DNA of 64,000 nucleotides, taken from contig JADDMT010000004.1 in assembly GCA_021401465.1 (NCBI GenBank), forward strand, positions 434,001 through 498,000. The letters run 5' to 3'. Below, one piece after another: positions 56,150 through 64,000 of this stretch. Under the pieces are notes generated by a model. It had not been told where the DNA came from and made no database searches. It worked only from the letters and a program-made list of their open reading frames with translations. The position numbers were made by a program, and so were the translations under genes. The stretch comes from Teratosphaeria epicoccoides. Its lineage: Eukaryota > Ascomycota > Dothideomycetes > Mycosphaerellales > Teratosphaeriaceae. Position 1 is the stretch's first letter; each line of letters starts with the position of its first letter.

Positions 56150-56533
56150 TCATGCACACAGAGCATTCATTGCCGCAGCATCCCGTTCCCTCCCGGCTGC
56201 TGAACCTTCCTCATGCCGAAGACACTCGCATAGAACACTGCCGACCATCCGACAATCAGCACTCGATGTCCCAATCAGATTCGCATCGCATTGAATCTAG
56301 AATGCGTCGGTCAGTAACGATGTGTGACGTAAGACAGTGCACATGTGGATGTACGACTTTCGTCTTGTCGCTGCTACAGGCCTGGTCAGACGTGGTCATT
56401 AGTAAGTTTGGTCGCCGCAGTGAGAGGTGGTGCATTGCTTTAGTGGTGAGCGTACGAATCCCTGCTTTGTGCATTGTGCTGTGACGCCGGCCGCTAGCGT
56501 TACCAGCAGAAGGAGAGGATGATCGAAACGCAT
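56150..56533 (-). CDS. Small secreted cysteine-rich protein (83 aa), three exons
   Basis: Exons 56533-56456, 56381-56355 and 56296-56150 join in phase 0. The introns (74 and 58 bp) have GTACGC and GTACAT donors, very good branch sites (TTACTAATGAC; TACTGAC) and CAG/TAG acceptors. The signal peptide (about 1-19, LLLLVTLAAGVTAQ) precedes cysteines at 21, 28, 38, 50, 58, 60 and 82, spaced C-x6-C-x9-C-x11-C-x7-C-x-C, suggesting a compact disulfide-knot-type domain with an Ala/Arg tail. Retaining intron 2 gives a different, 67-residue reading with five cysteines; the spliced form is more regular. No family is named. It lies just past the permease, convergent with it. Confidence 0.55.
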
Positions 56534-56691
56534 CTTAAGTGTCGATGGGTGATGTGTTACGTCTTGAGAGATGTGGGAAGACACAGCTCGCAGCTCCACG
56601 GCCATGCTCTCGGCGTGGAAATAGCCAGCCTCAGCATCAAGCATGTCATGATAGACATCGCCTGCCTCGTTCGAAAATCAGAATCTTCCCA

Positions 56692-57614
56692 TCATACCGT
56701 GCCCTCTCCCTTCAGCCCCTGGTACAAAGCCAGAGCGGCTAAAGTCTTCGCATCTCTCGTCCCTTCCTTCCACAAATCCTGCAGTCTGACTACCTTCAAC
56801 GTAATCTTCTCGCCCTCATCCCTCAGCCCTGTCAACTTACCCTGAAACTCTTCCAGCTCCTTCCTTGCAATCATTTTCTGATACAAGAAGATCGGGATAA
56901 ACTCATCACAACCGCCGGGCGTGCTGTACACCGCGTTTTGTAGCTGCTCATCATTCTCCCTTCCTCCAAGCGCAAGAGATGTCATATCAATCAAGTCTTC
57001 CGCCTTGACCTTTAACCCGGTCTCCTCTTCAATCTCTTTCGCTGCACCGCCAGCAAAGGTACCGGAATCGTCCAGCATGCCCGCTGGAATCTCAGAGAAG
57101 CTCAGACTGCCTGCTGCCAGCCTTGGCTGCACTGTAAGGAGGACGTGCTTATCTTGATCCGAATTTGCCTGCACGTCATCTGGCTGGAGGATCAGGAGCA
57201 TAGCGATGCTCCCACCTCGCATGAATACCGCGCCGGGCAGATATGCGCCTTCATCGTTCGTGACCTCCGCTTGTAGCTTGACGAAGCCCAATCTCTTCTT
57301 GTCACCGCTCCCAAACCAGTCCACCGATTGTACCTTGATCGATCGTAGCTTGTATGGAGCTTTATGGAATTCATGCTTGGAGTTGCTCTGGAGGGACAGC
57401 GAGTGCCGTAATGTGTTGGACCTACAGAGCTTGACTTAGCCAAACACCATTCTGTATGCATTGCACCGTCTGCTTGGTATGGGACCATCCCCGTACGTAT
57501 GGAGACGTACCAAGTCTTGAAGGCCGGGAAGGAGAGTAGCTGACCTCGCTCTAGGTCGCTTGTTAGGTGGACAGGACAGGGAGGATCGAAGTCTGGAAGC
57601 TCAAAGGTCGCCAT
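56692..57614 (-). CDS. Nudix hydrolase, ADP-ribose/ADP-sugar pyrophosphatase-like
   Basis: Exon 1 (57614-57511) and exon 2 (57421-56692) join across an 89-bp intron; 277 residues. The Nudix box lies at about residues 149-171: GMLDDSGTF, then AAKEIEEETGL. It keeps the EExEE-type metal ligands (KEIEEETGL), but the first Glu of GX5E is Gly and the Arg of RE is Lys. Preceding SEIPAGML and the later GGCDEFIPIFLYQK segment resemble the ADP-ribose/ADP-glucose pyrophosphatase subfamily. The N-terminus is a distinct about 65-residue extension. Probably cytosolic or mitochondrial; hydrolyses nucleotide-sugar or ADP-ribose-type diphosphates. Confidence 0.85.
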
Positions 57615-58289
57615 GGCCCCTGGACGACCGCGGAGATTTCTGTATGGCTGATTTTCGTGGTCAACGGCCAATGCCAATACACCAGGACAGCTGAGCCAGG
57701 TAGGAGGTAGTGCCTGTTTCTGGAAGCGTGTGCAGGTGTCTCGACACGAGCAAGACCTAGAGAGTTCTGAAGATTTTGTGACGAAGTCCTACCTGATATA
57801 TCAACCCGTTTCCGCTGACGATTTATGAGCGAGCTTTTGTGAATCACGTATAGCTGCTTGCGCTTCGAGGTTCAGTCGGCGAAGCAACAATAATAGCGTA
57901 GATGCAAAGCCTATGTCACATGACTTTCAGCTCGCATGGCATTACTCTGGAGTGCGGAAAGGTCCTGGGTTCGATGTGAGCCTTTCCTCACCCTTACGCA
58001 TATCACCACCTGAATACTAACGCCCGTCTCACCAGACCCAGCGCGAGTGAAAATGTGGTGCGCCACAGTTGTCTGTTATGGCTTCGCTTCGTTGATCAAT
58101 CAAGTGGCCGACAGTCCAACCTATAGTTCTTTTGCCAGAGCTGCTTTTTGCTTCCTGTCATAGTCAGGCAGCAAGACAGGAAACTCATGCCTCCTGGAGG
58201 TTATACGGGAAGCCAACCTGACTGGTATGTGATTGCGACTACAAGATAGTGGCTTGTTTCATCAGGTCCCATGCAGACCGCCTGCACAA
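57615..58289. other. No gene seen
   Basis: About 680 bp upstream of the Nudix gene. A sequence near 57.97 kb containing ggttcgat was considered as a tRNA T-loop but does not form the arm. Confidence 0.5.
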
Positions 58290-59045
58290 CTAACCCATCC
58301 CAACAGCTCTCCCGCCGCTCTTCCAGGCCCTGCCTTTCTTCAACGCCAACTCCACCCTCCTCAATACCTCTCAATCTTCCCTCATATCCCCCTCCAGACT
58401 CACAAAATCCGTCGCAACGTCCTCCTCCACTCGCCCAAATTTCCTTCCACGTCAGTTCCAATAACAAGCCTCCCACCCCGTGACCGTAGCCGCCACCGGC
58501 ACGTTCTGGAAGTTCAGGGTAGCCTGCAACAGCAACTCGACATCCCTCACATTTTCGCCGTGAGGTAACGCACCAGTACCGCCGCCGGCCTCGATCTTGA
58601 CACCCATGTCGAAGGCTGTTTTCATTTGTCTGGAAAGCCGCTCGCAAAAGATCCTAGAATCCGGAGTAGTGCCGCGATTGATAGCATCTTGCACATGCAC
58701 ATCTGCATCACCAGCTCCCTTGGTGCCTGGGTCGCGATATGTAGTGTACCCGACCAGCATTGTAGCCCAGCACGGCAGTGGTAGGAGGCACGCAGAACTC
58801 TCTACGAGTGGCTCGTCTCGCATTTGGTTCAGCAAAGGAGTCTCGAAATAGGCGTGTGGGAAGCCGTGGGTATAGGCGTCAACGAGGCCGGGCAGGACTG
58901 TCTTGCCTCGCATCTCGATGTCTGAGTCCTGAACGACGATTTGGTCGGTGGTACGGCGCGCGTAGACCTTGGCGATCAGGCCGGAAGCTGGCGGTACAAC
59001 GGTGGAGACGTCTTGCAGCCATGTTCTTTTCTTGGGATCGACCAT
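58290..59045 (-). pseudogene. Internally deleted amidohydrolase remnant
   Basis: An open frame from 59045 to 58452 encodes 197 residues resembling imidazolonepropionase/prolidase-type amidohydrolases: MRGKTVLPGLVDAYTHGF, then VGYTTYRDPGTKGAGDADVH and QDAINRG. It then jumps directly to C-terminal family sequence (MGVKIEAGGGTGALPHGEN, VTGWEACYWN). About 150-200 residues of the central barrel with metal ligands are missing, and the first HxH metal motif reads YTH. After the stop, further family-like sequence (RKFGRVEEDVATDF, then VELALKKGRAWK) continues in shifted frames to about 58.3 kb. The intact enzyme would be about 400-430 residues. I call it a non-functional remnant. Confidence 0.7.
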
Positions 59046-59389
59046 TCAATTTGTGTGGATCGTGATTGAATCGTCGTGAGGTCGTATGACCATCATCGCA
59101 ACCGCTCCTCCTGCTCCTGCATGATTGCAGACATCAGCTCGATGGTGTCGCGGATATTGGTGGCGGCTTGAGAAGCAGCGAATAATGTAGTCAATGGTCT
59201 ATCGATCAATGGTGTAAGCGATGCCAATCATTCCCAGGCACATCGGACCTGCCAGAATTTAGCGGAGGCCGATAGCTACATGTAGTCGAACTCCGCAGCA
59301 CCTGTCGCGCTTTGAGAATGGTGTCGGTGCATGCGGCGTTTTACTGAAAATTTATCAAGATTCTCCATGTTATCGACCAGTGGTTTGCA
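59046..59389. other. No gene seen
   Basis: About 340 bp between the amidohydrolase remnant and the 3' end of the TAH18 gene. Nothing recognised. Confidence 0.5.
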
Positions 59390-61518
59390 CTACCACGTCT
59401 CTTGTTTGTAGCGTCCGTCCTTCTCCATCTTCTCTAGATACCCTTCAGCCTCCTCTCGAGACATTCCCTGCCCGTGCTCCTCCAGGATGTCCAACAGTGC
59501 CTCTCTCACACCCTTGGGCATATTGCCAGAAGATCCGCAAACATATACCTTCCCATTCTTCTCATGTAGTGCAGCGTATACTTGTCTTCCATTTAATCTT
59601 AAAAGATCCTGCACATACTGCCTCTGCTGTGTCTTCGAGCGTGAGAATGCCGTGTGCACCGTGAGACCTTCCGCGGTTGTCAACGCTCCCCATTCGTCGT
59701 TGAAGAAAAAGTCGCTCGTCTCCGCACGGCAACCGAAAAAGAGTATGTCGTTCGTGAGACGCTTGGAAGGTGGCCAAGCTCCAAGCTCTTCTGCCCAAGC
59801 AAGCCGCTGATGGATCAGAGACCGTATGGGCGCAACGCCTGTCCCAGGTCCAACCATGATTACCGGAACCTCAAGCTCGCTCGGCTGGACATCGAGATAT
59901 CCTGGTTGTAATCCGATTTTAAGTTGCTGCCCAGCCTCGAGCGTGGCAATATACCGGGTGCAGACGCCATAGCGGCGCCGCCACTTGATGATTGGACTTG
60001 GTGGGTCTGCGATCGCAACAAGCAATTCCACTTTAGTTCTGCCGTCTTCATCTCGCTTCAGCTTTCCACCAGACGCAATCGAGAATTGCCGTCCTTTGAT
60101 CATCGGCAACACTGATAGGACGTACTGCCAGGGTATCTTGACAGTTGTGAAGTCCATCATGACCTCTAAGATTGTCCGCTTGGGTCTTGTAGTGTAGTCC
60201 CAAAGTTCATCGATCAGCTCTGGATTAGCGAGTTCTAGCAGCCGAACTTTCTGATATCGCTCGTCCTCTGTCTCTGTGCCAGCAAAGTGCGACAGAGCCG
60301 AAAAGAACGAACGACGCGGCACGGACATGATGTCGAGGACGTTCTCCAGAAGCCATCTAGTTGTCAAGGTGTTTTGCTCGAGATGGAGTTGTCGAAGAGG
60401 AGAAGGGTTGCCAGTCGAGCTTCCTGCCATTGCTCTTCTTGATTGGACGAGCTGCACTGGCTGATCTGCAACGTCCTGCCACTTCATCAAGTCAATGAAT
60501 TCCTGGACATCCTTCGGAAAGTTCTTGGGATGTATCACAGCCACAGCACCTGGGTTGTAGCTGTATGACTCATTGATGCGTAGATCTAGCAGTCGTACGT
60601 CCTGGAAATGATCTGCAGCAGTGATGCGCTCATTTCGGACCAAGTCGGCGGTGTACAAATCTCTCACTGGCAACAACGCTGCAGAGGGTGATGTCTCGTC
60701 TGTCAATTTGGAGGGCATGTGACTTGTCCCGTTTGTGTTGGAGCCATCGAAATCGGAAGCTCCCATCTCAAGCTTCCACTTCGGCTCCAGAAAAACATCT
60801 TCGGCGATGATCTCCAGCCCATCAGGCAGTGGGAACGTGGCGATCAATTTCTCCTTGAGCGCTACGATCCATTCCCTGAAAGCTGCGCTGTGACCTTCTG
60901 GATGCTGCTCATTGCCTTCGCCTCTTCCGCAAACCTCTTTGGCGCCGAGTTGCAACAGTCGCCCTCGGAGCATTCGCTGAGCAGTGTTGAAACGCACATA
61001 ACTGGAATCCCCCAGGCCGAAGCATGAAAATCTGACCTTGCGCAAGAGCCCTGGCTTGAGAGCTCCGGACAGCAAGGTTCGCCAAAACCGCCTTGCGTTC
61101 TGTGGAAAGTCACCTTGGCCGGTCGTTGATATGACGACAATGACTACTGTTGTCTTGACAAGATCACGCAAAGTGATGGAGTCCAGATCCAGGACTGTCG
61201 TGTCAAATCGCAGGCGCTCAGTGAGGCGACCAACCTGTGGACAATGTTGGAGTAAGTTCGTTTGAACGTGCAAGACATGTCCACGCTCACCTCCTCGGCG
61301 ACATCCTGGGCATTGCCCGTTTCAGACCCGTAGAGGATCAATGCAGTTCGGCTATCGTCTTTCGTCGTTGGTCTGCCTGTGGTCAGCAACCCGTGTATCA
61401 CTGTGATCTAGACCTGCGAGCTGCTGTACTTCGCAAGCCTCGATGCCCCGGAGGCTTCCGTGGTCACCAGCCTTTCAATCGGGTTGTGCTACTCTCGGGC
61501 ACTGGTGGACACGGACAT
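59390..61518 (-). CDS. TAH18: NADPH-dependent diflavin oxidoreductase 1 (Tah18)
   Basis: Proposed exons 61518-61503 (16 nt), 61376-61291 and 61234-59390 give 648 residues. Intron 2 is firm: it joins ILYGSETGNAQDVAEE to VGRLTERL inside the flavodoxin FMN domain. Exon 1 is less certain because no ATG is present in the second exon. The FMN domain continues with ISTTGQGDFPQNARRFW and FGLGDSSY. The FAD domain has RQFSIAS and RRRYGVCTRYIA, and the NADPH-binding part has VGPGTGVAPIRSLIHQR, FFGCR and YVCGSSGNMPKGVREAL. Tah18 passes NADPH electrons to Dre2 for cytosolic Fe-S cluster assembly. It lacks a membrane anchor, unlike P450 reductase. Confidence 0.9.
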
Positions 61519-62344
61519 GTGAGATTGCTTCACAGAGTATGCGACCGACTCCGCCTGCCCTGTCATTGTAGATCGCCCTTGGCTGAGTCGCGGATGGAGA
61601 GAAGGCGTCCTTACCTTGTGGCTAAAGTGCCTTCTTCGGCCGTTTCAGCCTGGTCTGCCCTTTCCATTGACACAACCGACAACCGACTCTGCTATACCCA
61701 CACATTTGACAGTACGATGCCCAGGGTCATAATCAAATATTGACGCGTCGCAATCGTCATTGATTCATGGATAATTCGTGCGGATGATAGTCAGAAAAGC
61801 GTTACATGTACCACATATTGTTATTATCCACTTGATGTTGTCGTCTGTCGCGTGGCAGCGCCGGCAGGAGCGAGTCGAACCAATCAATAGTGTGCACTTG
61901 CCCCAGTGCCAGGGTCGCTTGGCGCTGGTCTTGAAAATATTGTATCTCCCTTTCCAGCCGCTTCCTCTTTCTCATCAACAGTCAACACCAGATCGATCAG
62001 CTCACTGTCAAGTCAATCAAGCCAGGACTCGGCCACTAAGCTCGCCATCACCAACTCTCCGTAAGTCTGCAACTCACCAATGCTCCGCTCCCTCGAGCTA
62101 TTGCTTGTTTGCTCCGGAGCGGACAGCTTTGGCGCTCCATATGCCGTCTCGGACAACAACACTCACTGACACGCGCCTCTGTCAGCTCCTCAATCTCGTT
62201 TCCACAGCGAAAAGCGGTCTCACATCCACGTTTCCCTCAATCAATCCACACGAAGTACTCTAGTCGGCGACTTCAGTACTCCGAACAAAAAGACAAAAAC
62301 AGTACACTTCGTGTCCGATCCTTCCTAGAACGACAACCGCTATC
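61519..62344. other. Divergent promoter region, TAH18 / RRM gene
   Basis: About 830 bp between two start codons on opposite strands. No supportable gene. The 5' UTR of the RRM gene may be long. Confidence 0.45.
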
Positions 62345-63517
62345 ATGTCCGTCGACGCTGCCACGAGCCAAATGGCCAACACCACTCTCAACGAGCCGAC
62401 TGCCACTGCCGAAGGTGCCTCTGTAGGCGCCGGTGGCGACAAGCCCATCAATGCGAGCCAGAACGAGGCCGTCATTGCGTCGGCCGCTGAGGGTAGGAGA
62501 CTGTATATTGGAAACCTCGCCTACGCGACCAAAGAGGGAGAGTTGAAGGACTTCTTCAAGGACTACCTTGTGTATGTCTATCTTTTTGTAACAGCATTGA
62601 GCTCGTGCTGACCGAGTGATGCCAGTGAAACGACATCCATTCCAACCAACCCGCGCACCACTCGTCCTGTCGGCTACGCCTTCGTCGACGTATCGACCCC
62701 ATCCGAAGCCGAGCGCGCCGTCAACGAGCTCAACGGCAAGACCATTCTCGACCGCAAGGTTTCCGTCCAGCTCGCCCGCAAGCCTGAGCCGGCCGCGCCT
62801 GCTGCAGAGGGCGAAGGTGCCGAGGGCAAGCCGCGCCGCCGTCAGTCTACCCGTGGTCGTGGTAAGGGTCGCGGTGGCCGTTCGCGTGCGGGTGGCCGCA
62901 AGAGCAAGGGCGAGACCAACGGCGAGACAGCTGTTGAGGGCACCGATGGGCCCACCAACGTCCCTAGCCAGGTCCTCCCTCTCACTACCACCACCAACGA
63001 AGCTCTGAATGCCGAGCCAGGTACCGAGGGCGCTTTGGAGGTCGACCCGAAGAAGACTGCCAAGTCCAAGGTGCCACGGGAGCCCCGCAAGCAGCGCGGT
63101 CCGCCTGAGGACGGCATCGCCTCCAAGAACAAGGTCATGGTGGCCAACCTGCCGTACGACCTTCGCGAAGAGACGCTGCTCGAGCTCTTCTCTTCCTACT
63201 CGCCTACCTCTGCAAAGATCGCACTCCGTCCGATCCCCAAGTACATGGTGCGCAAGCTGCAGGCTAGGAACGAGCCGCGCAAGGGACGTGGGTTCGGATT
63301 CGTCACACTCTCTAGTGAGGAGTTGCAGCAAAAAGCGGTGTCTGAGATGAACGGCAAGGAGATTGAGGGCAGGGAGATTGCAGTCAAGGTTGCCATTGAC
63401 AGCCCAGGCAAGGAGGATGAGGACCCATCCGCGCCACTGGAGGGGGGTCTGCCAGCAGAGGTCAAGCCCAGCGACGCGGAAGGCTCTGCTAACGTCAACA
63501 CCGCTGTGGCTGCTTAA
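62345..63517 (+). CDS. Two-RRM RNA-binding protein
   Basis: Exon 1 (62345-62571) and exon 2 (62626-63517) join across a 54-bp GTATGT...CAG intron with a CTGAC branch point; 372 residues. RRM1 (about residues 51-128) has RNP2 LYIGNL and RNP1 VGYAFVDV and is split by the intron. A basic RG-rich linker (TRGRGKGRGGRSRAGGRK) and an acidic segment follow. RRM2 (about 210-305) has RNP2 VMVANL and RNP1 RGFGFVTL. Similar two-RRM proteins in fission yeast and filamentous fungi are nuclear/nucleolar RNP components, but I cannot give an orthologue name. There are no zinc fingers or TMs. Confidence 0.88.
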
Positions 63518-64000
63518 GCGCTGCCACGCACTGAGGCAATTTCGACGAGAACGACACATTCTCGTGGACATGATTTTGCTTGTGCCTGCGTACTCTAGCA
63601 TTACTCGGCATTGACTTGCAACGGTATCGGAGAGCAGGTGCAAGCGGGAGAAGAGGGTGCAGCAAGCCGATAAAAGCACAGTCACATGACAAACGTCAAG
63701 ATCAAGTACTAGTCAACAAGCCGACATCATCTCCGGTGCTTATGTCGTATGGTTTTGTGTTCGATCAATTCCATTGTATTTGCTGTACTTTTAGATATAT
63801 GTATGGTTCAGCTAGATTCAATGCCAGAACTTCGTCGTGGGAGACTCCCATTTTTCTCTGTCGTCATCGTTGGGAGCATCTGCACTCAATCTCATGCATG
63901 TCAACAGCCTCAGCTCCTTCTGCTATTCCTCTTCGTCTAAGTATAGATCCATGTATGCTCCAGTGTGTATGGCATGATCGTCGCGAAGGCATAGCCGAGG
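63518..64000. other. Right edge, no gene seen
   Basis: About 480 bp with the 3' UTR of the RRM gene. Short frames continue to the window edge without recognisable content. Confidence 0.5.

Noticed and set aside
57948..58010. tRNA-like ggttcgat element
   Set aside because: The flanking bases cannot form a T-arm, and no matching acceptor or anticodon arms were found.

Overview
The window is 64 kb of a filamentous ascomycete genome. Genes are densely packed on both strands, most carry short introns (about 50-140 bp) with CTNAC-type branch points, and the families present (Dsc3, Get2, fungal SLATT, BYS1, fungal mitoribosomal proteins) are typical of Pezizomycotina. A Dothideomycete is my best guess, but that is inference. 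I saw no prokaryotic, viral or transposon genes, no CRISPR and no convincing tRNA or rRNA gene. Exon joins below were worked out by hand from splice consensus and reading frame.

1-31 kb reads as ordinary core genome. It holds a BYS1/thaumatin-like surface protein, a DHA1-type MFS transporter, an old yellow enzyme, an amino-acid/GABA-type permease, a calcineurin-like phosphoesterase, a small secreted cysteine-rich protein hidden behind an intron (13.5 kb), a Dabb-domain protein divergent from the DSC ubiquitin-ligase subunit Dsc3, an RCC1-repeat protein, a thioredoxin-like membrane protein, two secretory-pathway proteins of unknown role, a head-to-head pair of mitochondrial large-subunit ribosomal genes (mL61/Mrp49 and bL28m/Mrpl24), Get2 and an ASCC1/AKAP7-type 2H phosphoesterase.

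31-60 kb looks more accessory. A multi-pass membrane protein lies next to a SLATT-domain protein, a eukaryotic member of a membrane-effector family known from bacterial SMODS/SLOG conflict systems. Around them are three more intron-hidden small secreted cysteine-rich proteins (36.8, 50.7 and 56.2 kb), four further membrane-protein genes of unknown function (44.9-52.8 kb), a multi-frameshift pseudogene carrying a 95-bp tandem duplication, and an internally deleted amidohydrolase pseudogene. Housekeeping genes are interspersed: V-ATPase subunit B, a type-B carboxylesterase, a Dal5-like permease and a Nudix hydrolase. The right end returns to core genes: the diflavin reductase Tah18 and a two-RRM RNA-binding protein.

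Splicing is itself notable. Two introns (V-ATPase B and the carboxylesterase) are best explained by GC-AG splice sites, a third (permease) probably is, and several genes use very short exons (14-35 nt). Four small cysteine-rich secreted proteins become visible only after introns are removed.
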